Of a stretch of DNA of 64,000 bases, positions 23,563 through 35,099 are shown in pieces. The translations under genes were made by a program, and so were the position numbers. The stretch comes from Plotosus lineatus (taxonomy: Eukaryota > Chordata > Actinopteri > Siluriformes > Plotosidae), in contig CM045750.1 of the NCBI GenBank assembly GCA_024760905.1, positions 13,676,419 through 13,740,418 on the forward strand, read 5' to 3'. The notes beneath the pieces were generated by a model. It was given only the letters and a program-made list of their open reading frames with translations, had not been told where the DNA came from and did no database searches. The first letter of the stretch is position 1; each line of letters begins with the position of its first letter.

Positions 23563-23751
23563 TTAAAGTACACCATTCCTGTATGAAATATGTGTTAGAA
23601 GTAAAAGAAAATTTAGCTTTTTTTTAAATCTATCAAACCACCGATGCGACGCTTTAAAGTCTGGGGGTTGCTGGATTGAAGAACCCTCACGCCCACCCCC
23701 ACCTTCATTAAATATGGCAGTTGCTTTTTCCAAAATAATCGCCTCGGTCAC
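23563..23751 (-). pseudogene. Tigger transposase CENP-B-type HTH fragment
   Basis: The minus ORF reads ILEKATAIFNE, then DFKASHRWFDRFKKKLN. This is the second DNA-binding helix-turn-helix (HTH_Tnp_Tc5/CENPB) of pogo/Tigger and jerky-like proteins, where DF-AS-GW--RFK is nearly invariant. It lies downstream (minus sense) of the N-terminal fragment at 23870-23950, as in the intact protein. The catalytic domain is absent. Confidence 0.8.
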
Positions 23752-23869
23752 TGTATCTCCACTTTTAATGCCTCCTTCTGCTTCAGTATCGTTCCGAAAT
23801 AATCACCGCCGTCACTGTATCTCCACTTTTAAGGTCTCCTTCTGCTTTTTATTTATTTATTTATTTACT

Positions 23870-23950
23870 ATCTCCTGCTTCACTTCGATTGATAACGGAG
23901 CCTGCTTCTTCTTTGCAGTGTCACCGGGAATCACTTTCTTGGGGTCCATG
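23870..23950 (-). pseudogene. Tigger transposase N-terminal fragment
   Basis: From ATG at 23950 on the minus strand the frame reads MDPKKVIPGDTAKKKQAPLS and continues seven residues before simple (AAT)n-type sequence disrupts it. This is the start of a Tigger-type transposase I recognise from fish. The same segment, more degraded, lies at about 5430-5460. Confidence 0.7.
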
Positions 23951-24297
23951 ATGGATAACAAAATATAACGCTGCAATGATCACTCTCAAAAAAAAAAAAA
24001 AAAAAAAAAAACATCTCACGTGCCAACAGTCTTGTTAAACTCTCCTCCATGCGTGTGACAAACAGGAAGTATGGGTACAGTTCAGCTCCCTTCTGGCCAA
24101 TGGGAGGTCAGCGGGGCGGGATGTCAGGAGACAGCCAATGAGAGAGCAACTCACGCATTGTTTGAATGGCGCTTTGGAAGCTGTTCGTAAGAAGAGGTCG
24201 TTTCGTATACAGACGACAAAAATTTTGGAAAATGTTTTTCGTAACCTGGATTTTTCGTATTCAGAGGTTTTCGTAAGTAGAGGGCCGACTGTGTGTG

Positions 24298-24719
<422 letters not shown>

Positions 24720-25990
24720 TTTTGAGTGGAACATTAAGGATTGCAGCATCTTAGTTTTTACAGAGACGTTGCTATATTCTTCAATCCCAGGTTTAACAAT
24801 TGTAACTGAGGGCCTGTCTAATCATTGCCAGGACAGAAAAAGGAGCTGGGTAAGCACAAGGGAGGTGGCACGTGCATGTTGCCAGCAAGTGTTGGTTGAG
24901 AAAGAATGGAGAAATTGACGGAGCTGCTCTTCTGATCTTATACACCATATGATCAAATGCAGACTTTATTTTGATCTGAGCGTTTACCTGTTGAAGAATT
25001 GCATGATGGTAAGGTTACACCCAAATGCTGCTTTTATCGTAACAAGTGACTTCAACAAAGTCATCTGGACTTACCCCAACCAGAAGCTGTCGGATAACAG
25101 AGAGGTCTGGGCAGCTCTTTGCGCTTGGACCGCTGCTTTTAAATTTAAAGATCAATGTGAGTACAGAAAACCTCGGTATGCACTCAGGAAATCAATAAAA
25201 ATGTTCAAAAGACAATACAGGGAAAAGGTGTAATTTTGCAACAATAACTCCATCACAGACTCCAGGGGAAAGCGCAGCAGCATGTAGAAGGTGATTGCTT
25301 CTCTTCCTGGAGAGATGAACACACTCTTTGCCCACTTTGAGAACTATGCATCAAAATATCTGTCAGAGGAGAACTGCCCCCTACAAATATCCCAGGCAGA
25401 CATGTGTAAATACTCCAAAAGAGTACGTAAGCGAAAAGGTCCTTGACCAGATACTATCACTGATTGTGCATTTAAAACATCTGCTCATAAACTGACAGAT
25501 GCTCTACAGATATCTTTAACCTTTTCCTGATTTTGTCTGTGGTGCACACATGTTTCAGGAGGATCAACATCATACCTGACACAAAGACACCAATCATAAG
25601 CTGCCTTAACCTTGCAGCATTGACCTCTATTGTCCTGAAGTGTTGTGAGGTGAGCTTTAACAATATGTTTAGCCCACATCCTTTTTATCGTGGTACACTC
25701 CGCCCACTCCACTCGGCCGACATGCCAAATAGATCTGCAGATGACGCAGTAGCACTCTCACTGCTCTGCCCTACCCGGACAACAAAATTATGGAGATGAG
25801 GATGCAGAACCTCAACCGTGTTTTCAATGCCATAACTTCATCTAGGCTTGCTATCAAGCCTTGTGATCTGCATATTGATGCCTCAATGTGGAATTGGGTC
25901 TGTATTGGGAAATCTAGCCAACAAGTTTTTGAGTCAGTCAAAAAAGTACAAAAAAAAAAAAAAGTCTATAAATGCCTTTAAAAAGACATT
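24720..25990 (+). pseudogene. LINE ORF2 relic (endonuclease to reverse transcriptase)
   Basis: Pieces of a non-LTR retrotransposon ORF2 appear in order. CSILVFTETLLYSSIPG at 24744 is the endonuclease ETWL motif. YPNQKLSDNREVWAAL at 25075 is the linker motif usually YPNQKPW. INIIPDTKTPIISCLNLAAL then TSIVLKCCEV at 25563 is the RT region preceding ALTSIVMK. Several stops and frameshifts separate them, and it is clearly dead. The same LINE type recurs reversed at 37330-37850. Clade not assigned with confidence (CR1/jockey-like group). Confidence 0.75.
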
Positions 25991-26066
25991 AATTAATGCA
26001 TCAAAGCTTCTGTACTGATCTTACACGTGAGTAATTATGTAGACGTTTCCAGAATTGTTGCTATTA

Positions 26067-27680
26067 CAGGTATTTCTCAAAAAAATTAGCATATTGTGAT
26101 CAAGTTCATTATTTTCTGTAATGTACTGATAAAAAAATTTAACTTTCATATATTTTAGATTCATTACACACAACTGAAGTAGTTCAAGCCTTTTATTGTT
26201 TTAAAATGTTGATACTTTTGGCAAAAAAGTAAAGAAAATCCAAAAATTAGCACATTTCATCCGACCAATAATTAAAAAAAAAAAAAAAAAAGTGTTTTTA
26301 ATACAAAAAAAGTCAACCTTCAAATAATTATGTTCAGTTCTGCACTCAATACTTGGTCGGGAATCTTTTTGCAGAAATGACTGCTTCAATGCGGGCGTGG
26401 CATGGAGCCAATCAGCCTGTGGCACTGCTGAGGTGTTACGGAGGCCCAGGATGCTTCGATAGCGGCCTTAAGCTCATCCACAGTGTTGGGTCTGGTGTCT
26501 CTCAACTTTCTCTTCACAATATCCCACAGATTCTCTATGGGGTTCAGGTCAGGAGAGTTGGCAGGCCAATTGAGCACAGTAATAGCATGGTCAGTAAACC
26601 ATTTAGCAGTGGTTTTGGCACTGTGAGCAGGTGCCAGGTCGTGCTGAAAAATGAAAACCTTCATCTCCATAAAGCTTTTCAGCAGATGGAAGCATGAAGT
26701 GCTCCAAAATCTCCTGATAGCGAGCTGCATTGACCCTGCCATTGATAAAACACAGTGGACCAACACCAGCAGCTGACATGGCACCCCAGACCATCACTGA
26801 CTGTGGGTACTTGACACTGGACTTCAGGCATTTTGGCATTTCCTTCTCCCCAGTCTTCCTCCAGACTCTGGCACCTTGATTTCCAAATGACATGCAAAAT
26901 TTGCTTTCATCTGAAAAAAGTACTTTGGACCACTGAGCAACAGTCCAGTGCTGCTTCTCTGTAGCCCAGGTCAGCCGCTTCTGCCGCTGTTTCTGGTTCA
27001 AAAGTGGCTTGACCTGGGGAATGCGGCACCTGTCGCCCATTTCCTGCACACGCCAGTGCACGGTGGCTCTGGATGTTTCTACTCCAGACTCAGTCCACTG
27101 CTTCCATAGGTCCCCCAAGGTCTGGAATCGGCCCTTCTCCACAATCTTCCTCAGGGTCCGGTCACCTCTTCTGGTTGTGCAGCGTTTTCTGCCAAACTTT
27201 TTCCTTCCCACAGACGTCCCACTGAGGTGGCTTGATAGAGCACTCTGGGAACAGCCTATTCGCTCAGAGATTTCTTTCTGTGTCTTACCCTCTTGCTTGA
27301 GGGTGTCACTGATGGCCTTCTGGACAGCAGTCAGGTCGGCAGTCTTACCCATGATTGCGGTTTTGAGTAATGAACCAGGCTGGGAGTTTTTAAAAGCCTC
27401 AGGAATCTTTTGCAGGTGTTTAGAGTTAATTGGTTGATTCAGATGATTAGGTTAATAGCTCGTTTAGACTACCTGAACATGATATGCTAATTTTTTGAGA
27501 TAGGAATTTTGGGTTTTCATGAGCTGTATGCCAAAATCATCAGTATTAAAACAATAAAAGACCTGAAATATTTCAGTTGGTGTGCAATGAATCAAAAATA
27601 TATGAAGTTTATTTTTTATCAGTACATTACAGAAAATAATGAACTTCATCACAATATGCTAATTTTTTGAGAAGGACCTG
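26067..27680 (-). mobile_element. Nearly complete Tc1/mariner transposon
   Basis: 1,614 bp, flanked by TA at 26065-26066 and 27681-27682. The outer ends are CAGGTATTTCTCAAAAAAAT (left) and the complement of CAGGTCCTTCTCAAAAAATT (right). A second copy of the right repeat lies about 170 bp inside (CTAATTTTTTGAGATAGG near 27488), so the ends have the IR/DR layout. It carries one transposase on the minus strand. The best-preserved transposon in the window. Confidence 0.96.
26386..27352 (-). pseudogene. Tc1 transposase, one frameshift from intact
   Basis: Starts MGKTADLTAVQKAI at 27352. It has an N-terminal HTH (residues about 5-45, with GCSQSALSSHLSG), a GRKKFGRKRC hinge, a second HTH to about residue 115, and a DDE catalytic domain. 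The first Asp is in FSDESKF (residue 148). A 1-bp insertion around 26650-26660 shifts the frame. The second Asp (FQHDLAPAH) and the Glu (NPIENLWD) lie in the next frame, 34 residues apart, as expected for DD34E. It ends PRPH-stop at 26386. It would not make active enzyme, but its end-binding domain could be translated. Confidence 0.95.
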
Positions 27681-27738
27681 TATATCTTTCACTTGAATTT
27701 TGTACGTTGCCTTGAGTAATAACAGCTAGAATTTTTTT

Positions 27739-27744
<6 letters not shown>

Positions 27745-27778
<34 letters not shown>
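27745..27778. repeat. (TG)n microsatellite
   Basis: About 17 TG units after a T run. Confidence 0.93.
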
Positions 27779-27779
<1 letters not shown>

Positions 27780-28103
27780 GTTTGTATTTCAGGCTGCAAA
27801 ACCAAAATATTTAAATATTTTGAAATGGGGATGATTGTTTTCTAAATCCACTGTATGATGGAAACCTCTATTAAATAACCCATATTATTTTTCTGATTTT
27901 CTGAATGACTGTAAGGCAGTTTAAGTTGCATCTATGTGTTAATCTGTAAATGATTTCCATTAATCGCCCTCAATTACTAAAAAGGCATTTATAACCCATG
28001 CTTTCCTATTACCGTAATTTCTGGAAAGAGTGGGCAAGAGTTTTTGCATTTCCATGCAGCTTATACCTGCTGTGAATGTGAGTATGAAGTTTTGTGTGTG
28101 TTT
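27779..28103. other. Non-coding stretch, nothing recognised
   Basis: No repeat family or domain identified. Confidence 0.35.
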
Positions 28104-28228
28104 ATCTGCGATGGCCTGGCGAGCTGTCCAGGGTGTACCCTGCCCTCGCCTGGAGTCGGCTGAGATGGGAACCAGCCTCCACATGACCTTAATTAGGATT
28201 AAGCGGTTCAGAAAATGAATGAATGATA
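28104..28228 (+). mobile_element. SINE tail B fragment
   Basis: GCGATGGCCTGGCGAGCTGT through GGATTAAGCGGTTCAGAAAA with an (ATGA)n end. 5'-truncated insertion. Confidence 0.85.
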
Positions 28229-28879
28229 TACCTGCTAGCGATGTTCTCTGACTCACGCAGGTGTGATAGACACCTCCAGTGTGGTGATAATCTCATTCTT
28301 TTTATTACATCTATCCACAGGGCTTCAATAATTCTAGTGGGAGATATTTCATTAACACTGATGCATCTTTTAAGGACTTTTTTCACTAAAAATATACTGG
28401 AAATTGCCAGCAGGTTAACTCTGCCTTTGCCAAGTGTAGCTGTTTGGTTTAACATGTGCAAGGTGAGTTAAAAAAAAAGGGATATTATTTTATTTACACA
28501 CACACCCCCCACCCCACCCCCATTTTTCTCAATAATTTAATTCTATCCCATTCCCACCCATCAGGTATTGCCAACCCTATCACATGACCACCACCGACCA
28601 GGGAGGGGAGAAAGCATGCACACACCCCTCCGTGACATGCAATGCTAGCCATCCACCTCTTTTTGAACTGTGGCGCATGCGTATTTGGGGACGGTCTAAC
28701 ACACTTGGAGGGAAAGCTCTAGCTGCCCCCTCATATGAATGAGCTCTCAGATGCCCATGATTGCCTGGCGATCATTGTGATTGACAGGGAAGTGAGTGTA
28801 TGCCATCCCTCCTTTCCGTGAGAACTCAGTTCGCTCTCATGGGCTCAAGGTCCCAGACAGCTGTGGCATTATGGATATT
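28229..28879. other. Non-coding stretch, nothing recognised
   Basis: GC-richer patch at 28500-28700; no features identified. Confidence 0.35.
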
Positions 28880-28880
28880 A

Positions 28881-29015
28881 CAGTGATCCCTCGCTACTTC
28901 ACACTTCAGTTCCTGCAGCTTCAGTGCATCGCAGGTTTTTCCAAAATATTCATTGGGAAAAAAAAAAAAAAAAAGGAAATTAAGGAAGAATAGGGAAAGG
29001 GTTAAGGAAAATGCA
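28881..29015 (-). mobile_element. Truncated Tigger MITE (CAGTGATCCCTC end)
   Basis: The right terminus of the 7922-8385 family in reverse: CAGTGATCCCTCGCTACTTC next to TA at 28879-28880, then AAGGAAATTAAGGAAGAA and GGTTAAGGAAAATGCA. The other end is missing. Confidence 0.7.
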
Positions 29016-29879
29016 ATTTCAAGTGTTTGTGCTTAGTGTGGCCAACTGTTGTATCGGTTAAAATGGACAATCACATTTTCATTTCTCATTTATTGCTAAT
29101 AAAAGAACCTGAACTCATCCTACTCCTCACAGTGAGATGAAGTGGAGTGAGGGGGAATTTCCAGTGGTAATTAAAAAAAAAAAAAAAAAAGTTTATTCTA
29201 TGTGAATTAGGCAGCTAATGGTGTTGTAAATATATCAGAAGTTATTTTGTGATTGTATATCTGTTTAGAATGTTTAGTGATTGCGTGAATGTGTTATTTA
29301 TTTATTTATTTTTTACAAGGTGACCCAATGAAACCTAACACATTTTAGAGGTAAATGAAAATTATTAAAAATAATAATATCACTCACATGAAACTTTAGT
29401 CAGTAAATTTTTCATATGGATGGAAGTGTATCTCTTCGTTTAATATTCTTCTTGCCATTTGCAGGGAAATCCCTACAATTACAGCATGTTTCTGCACAAA
29501 TAGTCTCAAAGACAGCACAACAGATCTCTACAACGCTTCAGTATTCTCAGCTGTACGAGCACTCCTGGGTCGACCGGGTGACTTTCATTTCAAAGCCGAG
29601 CCTGCTGCTCTAAAATTCTCAACCCACTGCAAGATGGCCTCCAAATCATTAATGATTTGGTTCCGTGGAATATGGAAAAATGTCTTCGAAAGGCTCTCTG
29701 TGGTGTGATTATGGAGCAAGCGTTTGTGAAGAATACTTCAACAGAAAACACACATTGTGCTCCTGACTATGCCATGGTGGTGAATGACGATAGTTGGGAT
29801 TGAGCTACCAACCAACCTTAATGCCCTCTCATGTTTTATGTTTGCAAATAATGAACATTAAAATGCTTTGTGAATGAGA
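29016..29879. other. Non-coding stretch, nothing recognised
   Basis: A-runs at 29175 and T-rich segments. Short ORFs lack recognisable domains. Confidence 0.35.
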
Positions 29880-30523
29880 AGGACCCAGGAGGAACGGTGA
29901 TGTTACAGGGAGCAGAGATAACGAAGGTGGAGGATTTTAAGTACTTAGGCTCAACAATCCAGAGCAATGGAGAGTGTGGAAAAGAGGTGAAGAAGCGTGT
30001 GCAGGCTGGAATGGTTGGAGAAAAGTGTCCGGTGTGATGTGCGATAGGAGAGTGTCAGCAAGAATGAAGGGAAAAGTGTACAAGACGGTGGTGAGGCCAG
30101 CGATGTTGTATGGCTTAGAAACAGTGGCGCTGAGGAAAAGGCAGGAGGCAGAGCTGGAGGTAGCGGAGATGAAAATGTTAAGGTTCTCCCTGGGAGTAAC
30201 GAGGATGGATAGGATCAGAAATGAGTATATCAGAGGGACAGCCCACGTAAGATGTTTTGGAGACAAAGTCAGAGAGGCTAGATTGAGATGGTTTGGACAT
30301 GTACAGAGGAGGGATAGTGAGTATATTGGCAGTAGGATGCTGAGGTTGGAACTACCGGGCAGAAGGCCTCGAGGAAGCCCAAAGAAGAGATTTATGGATG
30401 TGGTGAAGGAAGACATGAAGGTCGTTGGACTCAGAAAAGAAGATGCGGAGGACAGGGTGAGATGGAGGCGGATGATTTGCTGTGGCGACCCCTGAAGGGA
30501 GCAGCTGAAAGTAAAAGAAGAAA
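29880..30523 (+). pseudogene. LINE reverse transcriptase C-terminal region, complete 3' end
   Basis: The frame reads FKYLGSTIQSNGECGKEV, KVYKTVVRPAMLYGLET, then RLRWFGHVQRRD and GRRPRGSPKKRFMDVV, ending CCGDP-stop at 30495. This is the thumb and C-terminal block of a non-LTR retrotransposon RT. It stays open from about 29974 over 173 codons, with one frame change near 29970. The 3' end (30471-30523, GATGATTTGCTGTGGCGACC onward) closely matches SINE tail A, so this LINE type is the probable source of that SINE's mobilising enzyme. The protein is 5'-truncated; catalytic YxDD is absent. Confidence 0.85.
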
Positions 30524-30847
30524 ATGCTTTCCCCTGTTTTGGACTGGAAGCCCGGGTTTTCATGCTCCTCAGGGCCTGAGACAAAAGCTCATGAGAAAGG
30601 TCTTGACAAGACGGTGGATATTGTAAAATGTGGTGGGCCTGGGTCGTTGCTGCAGTCGTCTTTTTTTTTTTTGGAAAATTTTTAGAATTATATTTTGTAC
30701 TGGTGTGTGTGTTCAGAAAGGTTCATACAAGTAAATATATAATGATGAATTCTAAGAAGAAAAGTACATTAAGTCAGTCAATATAATGAACATACCGCGG
30801 GTTTCTGTGTCAGTCTGGTATAGCTACACTGTCATATTTTGTAGTAC

Positions 30848-31190
30848 ACATCAATCAATCTTGGTACCGTTACAGAATTCTGGCGTAGGCGGCAGCCATA
30901 ACAGCTCATCATGGCTGTATACGAAGGGCAAAAAATCCGCAGTAGAAACTCAAAGTTCTGTCTGCAGGGTGTTTTTATTGAGACACCATCTCTAGCTAGC
31001 TGGCCGTTGACTCTAAAGAGTCTATCCATCCTTTGATAGGTCTTGTTTTTATTCCTAATGGGTTGCTAGCCATCCTCCTCACCAAATTTGCAACCTGGTG
31101 GGGGAGCCAGTTTAGTCGCCGACCACTCGACATGATGTACTGGCTTACATGTTACCAGTAGCAGGCCAAAAACCTGACCTTGTATTTTCA
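30848..31190 (-). repeat. Unclassified dispersed repeat, copy 1 (minus)
   Basis: Its reverse complement matches 59460-59773 by eye. Shared words: CTACTGGTAACRTGTAAGCC, GTCAACGGCCAGCTAGCT, GAGATGGTGTCTCAATAAAA and TTATGGCTGCCGCCTACG. Copy 1 is slightly longer in the middle. No coding frame, tRNA head or terminal repeat recognised. Confidence 0.75.
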
Positions 31191-32045
31191 AAAACACATT
31201 TCTGAGGGAAAATTATAAAAAAAAAAAAGTGCAGAGATGCATAAAGGACAATTGACATGGTAAATTAAAAGAGAGTTTAGATGATGCATTTGGTCTTGGA
31301 GCCCTTATAGAATGTGATGTGTGAACTGGGATTCACCAATTGTGGGTGTTTTGCTTCTCATTGTCATGGTACAGGTTCAACACAGCACCACAGTTAATGC
31401 CTTTTCCTCAGGTTTTGTAATGATTTCATTGTAATGATCAAAGAGAGCTTAGCGGACAATGTGGTAGGAAGCTGTGCATGTGACCTGAAAAGGGGTTGAT
31501 CATCACAGAGCTCTGACACAGCACATCACAAAAGTACTTATTTTTTTGTATTGTGTTCAAGAGATTTTACCTGGATTTGGAAAGCAGCAGGTATAAGTTT
31601 ATACTTATACCTGCAAATCTGTATCCCAGAGGCAGGGACAGATTATCGCCCTGGCATAGGCAGCCACCTGTGGTCTACTTGTGGTTGGAAAAACTCACCA
31701 GAAAGAGACAGTGATAAGAAATCAAACCTGCAGTTTTGCTGGGTTAGATATTTCTTCCAGAAGTTCGGCTTCCATCAAAAGTCAATAAACACAAAGGGAA
31801 GTTTCATTTTTCTTCCCTTTGATATCTATAATAAAGCTAAAAACAAACAAAGTTATTAACAGGAGGCTCTTTCAAGTCAAAAAAAATAAAATGTTCTGTG
31901 AAAAACAAAAATTTTCACACTGATCCTGTCTTCACGTCAGAAAAAAAATAAATTCTAACCCAGCCAACCTAACAAAAGGTGAATCAACCTACAGTTCAAT
32001 TAAACAAAGTCTCCAACTTTCAAGTCTCAAACATATCATTTAACT
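31191..32045. other. Non-coding stretch, nothing recognised
   Basis: A 102-codon ORF at 31551-31859 has no recognisable domain. Confidence 0.35.
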
Positions 32046-32588
32046 CGGTGCTTCACAATTATTTTCTGTGGCGCCCCCTCTAGGAAGAAAAACATTTCAC
32101 GCCCCCCCACCGCCCCGCGAGCGACTATAAATAGTATTCTTTGCATAACCTTGTATTTTTATGAACATTACAAACAAAAAAGAAATATAGTTCAACTTAC
32201 AAAGAAAAACTTCATTAACATTGGTTTTTAATCTGGAACAGAAAAGATTTTAAGAGCACCAATGTGCCTGGAAAAACAAACAAACAAACAAAAAAAACAT
32301 CCTTATTTAAACTCCACTTATTTATGTCTTAATATCTCCAACTCTTTCCACCTTTCTCTTCGTTCCTGTTAGAAATTTTTCCGTGTTATTTCTTGAGAGG
32401 TTGTTTACTGCACTTCATATCGTTTGCTCGTGCGCTACACCATAGCACAACAATTAGAGGGCCACTGCCAACTACTGGAGTGGAGGTGCAATTACACTTC
32501 ATTCTCGTACTCTATTCCAGAAAAGCATGTTTCCCAGGGTCATACGAGCTCCCCCGGCATCATATGCTCCACTATTGGAGAAGCACTG
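32046..32588. mobile_element. hAT-like non-autonomous element
   Basis: The ends CGGTGCTTCACAATT and TTGGAGAAGCACTG are imperfect inverted repeats of the CAGTGCTTCTC type. The flanking 8-mers ATTTAACT and AGTTAACC agree at 6 of 8 positions. No transposase. Confidence 0.6.
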
Positions 32589-32879
32589 AGTTAACCCATG
32601 TGGCACTGTCTCCGCGTTTGCAATCTTCTATGTCGCAACCTCGGAACTCACTATTTTCAAGGGAAAGTAAAAAGGTGCCTGTTCCAGGCGTTATTCAGAG
32701 TATGTGACTCTGAATTAAACAGCATTTCATGGTCAACACTGCTGCAAGGTGCCAAGTCGTATCTGCATGGCATTTTGCTAGAGCAGAGAACCGCATTTTG
32801 GTAACATTTCGTATTGTAGTGGTCTGTTTTCATTGGGCAATTCAATTCTCTTCAAGGTAAGTCTCTAATTGTGTAGTAA

Positions 32880-33215
32880 AACCTATTGCAGGGACTGCAT
32901 GGAAGGAGAAGCAGTCAGCACTTATGCCACACAGCAAGGTCCTGGGTTCAAGCCCTGTCCCTGGTTACGGGTCTCTGTGTGTAGGATTGCATGTTCTCCT
33001 AGGTGCTTGCGTGGGTTTCCCCTGGTAATCTACAAAAACATGCACAGGCTAATTGAGGTAAATGGTTGTGTATGTGTGCGTGAGATGGCTTTGCAATTGT
33101 CTGGTGAGCTGTTTTGGGTGTACCCTCCCCTCCTTTCACCTCAAGAATGTTGGAATGAACTCCAGCTTCCTCATAACCATAAAGCGCTTCGGGAAATAAC
33201 ACAACATTAAATGAA
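32880..33215 (+). mobile_element. tRNA-derived SINE, family 2
   Basis: B-box-like GGGTTCAAGCCC at 32943, then TCTCTGTGTGTAGGATTGCA, CGTGGGTTTCCCCTGG and a body equivalent to 38911-39275. The tail (GAATGAACTCCAGCTTCCTC) is diverged from tail B. Confidence 0.7.
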
Positions 33216-33759
33216 CCTATTGCAGCTGGCCTCAGTGATGATGATGCGTGCTCATTTGCATCAATTATACTATTTCGACAGCTACTGGCCTAATCCCTGA
33301 GTGGTTTTCTTGTAGGTGGTTCATGCACGTCACAACTCTCCTGTTTGTTTCCTTTTTCATGCAATCTCTACAGCTCAGGCGTCAGCATCTTTCTGGTGAT
33401 TTCAGCAGTATTGATGTTAGACAAAAAAAAAAAAACCCACAAAGTTTTATACCCAAAAAAGAGAAAATATTTAGCTGACAGTCAGTTTGTTTGTCTGAAT
33501 ATGTTACCACTTTGGGAATTAAACAAATTTCCAAAGTTTTCATCTCCCTCTCTCTCGACAAAGTCTCTGCAGCAAAGTGACAGCATACGAACAGCTATAG
33601 CAGTGCTTGAAAGTTTGTGAACCTTTAGGAATTTTAAACATTTCTACATAAATATTACCTAAAACATCACATTTTCACACAAGTCCAAAAGTAGATAAAG
33701 ACAACGCAGTTAAATAAATGAAATAAAAATATATTACTTGGCCATTTATTTATTGAGCG

Positions 33760-33990
33760 CAGTGGTGGTAGGGTACTGGATTACTAATCCCAAGGTCCAG
33801 GGCTGCAAGCCCCAGTATCACTGCTTCCCCCCCCCCCCCCTCCCCCCAGTGCAGCTAACTGGGTTATCAAAAGGCTGGCCATGTCTCTCGCTGTCTGTGG
33901 TGAGGCACATGGAAAAGAACCATTGCTAACTTTTGTAAAGAGTAGGCTGCACAGCCATCAGTATGTTTCTGCCCTGCGATGATCTGACTT
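33760..33990 (+). mobile_element. SINE-A, diverged, truncated at start of tail B
   Basis: Head with a damaged A box and CAAGCCCCAGT B-box relic, the family body from AACTGGGTTATCAAAAGGCT, then only CTGCGATGATCTGA of tail B. Inserted in the Tc1 left repeat. Confidence 0.75.
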
Positions 33991-34039
33991 TGCCATTCCA
34001 AAGCAATAACATTTTTCTTTGACTATTCTTTGGTAGAAC

Positions 34040-34380
34040 AACTTGTGTGCTTAGGATTTTTAATTCATAATTAGTGTCCAGGAGAGGCTAGTGCCCACCT
34101 CAGCCAGCTAGGGGAGTGGGCAGAAAAACACTCCGGACAGCTCACCCGGTCACCGCAGGGAAGAAACATGCTGGTGGCAACCCAATGGCCTACTTTTTCT
34201 TTTACTAATGACAGCAATGGTTGTTTTACATGCCTCTAACCATTGACAATGAGAGACGGGGCTGACCTTTCATAATACAATTCGCTGCACTGGAGGACAG
34301 CAGTAACAACCCAGCGATAATGAGGCTTGAACCCCTGACCTTAGGTTCAATAGGCCAGCATCAAATCACCAGGCTGCCTT
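34040..34380 (-). mobile_element. SINE-A, tail B, diverged (minus)
   Basis: Reverse orientation. Tail B at 34060-34170, body with the TTTTACATGCCTCTAACCAT segment, head with a GGCTTGAACCCCTGACC B-box complement. Opposite in direction to its neighbour at 33760. Confidence 0.75.
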
Positions 34381-34629
34381 GGATTTTTGTATTACTGCAT
34401 GACCCACTTTCTCTTGAGATTCAGTTCATGGACAGACATCCTGACATTTTCCTCAAGTGTTTGCTGGTATAATTCAGAATTCATTGGTCCATAAATGATG
34501 GCAAACCATCCTTGCCCAGACAAAACAGCAAAACAAGCCCAAACCATGATACTACCATCACCATGTTTCACAGATAGGATCGGAATTCAGTGTTTTCCTT
34601 TCTCCAAGCATGATGTTTCTTATTAAAAC

Positions 34630-34661
<32 letters not shown>

Positions 34662-35099
34662 TTCTATTTTATATTTTTCATCGATCCACATGGCATTTTT
34701 CCAGTTGCATTCTGGTTTGTATGCGTGATCTTTAGCAGACTGCAGATGAGCAGCAAGTGTTCTTTTTGGCAAGCAGTGGCTTTCTCCTTGCAACCCTGCT
34801 ATGTACATCACTATTATTCAGTGTTCTCCTGATGGTGGACCCATGAACGATAACATTAGCCAATGTGAGACCCTGGGATCCTTTATGATCTTGCTATTAC
34901 ATGCCTTGCTCTATGACTGATCTTAGGTAGTCGACCATTCCTGGAGAGAGTAACTTTCCCCATTTGTAAACAATCTGTCTCACCGTGAAATGGCGGAGTC
35001 CAAATTTTTTTGAGATGGTTTTGTAAACTTTTCCAGCCTAATTAGCATCAACAAACCTTTTTCTGAGGTCCTCAGAAATCTCCTTTGTTCGTGCCATCA
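34381..35099 (-). pseudogene. Tc1 transposase relic
   Basis: Starting near 35097 the minus strand reads ARTKEISEDLRKRFVDAN, a stop, then AGKVYKTISKKFGLRHFTVR and QIVYKWGK, the paired HTH of a Tc1 transposase. Further on it reads TLANVIVHGSTIRRTLNN and then VARRKPLLAKKN. Multiple stops, and the DDE block is interrupted by the inserted SINE. Clearly inactive. Confidence 0.8.

Larger units (their letters stand above)
23239..24291 (-). mobile_element. Mosaic Tigger/pogo element with transposase relics
   Basis: The left end CAGTGGTACCTTGACTTAC matches the 5173 subfamily. The right end (reverse complement CAGTCGGCCCTCTACTTACG) matches the 2199 subfamily. It holds two minus-strand transposase fragments in the expected order, a TG array at 23390-23443 and an A-run of 26. 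TA precedes it at 23237-23238; the right side runs into a microsatellite. It is either one long element with mismatched ends or two related elements joined. Confidence 0.8.

Noticed and set aside
26353..27437. Plus-strand ORFs of 114 and 142 codons
   Set aside because: Antisense of the Tc1 transposase.
29937..30584. 215-codon minus-strand ORF
   Set aside because: Antisense of the LINE reverse transcriptase fragment on the plus strand.
31551..31859. 102-codon ORF
   Set aside because: No domain, ordinary composition and no repeat or exon context.
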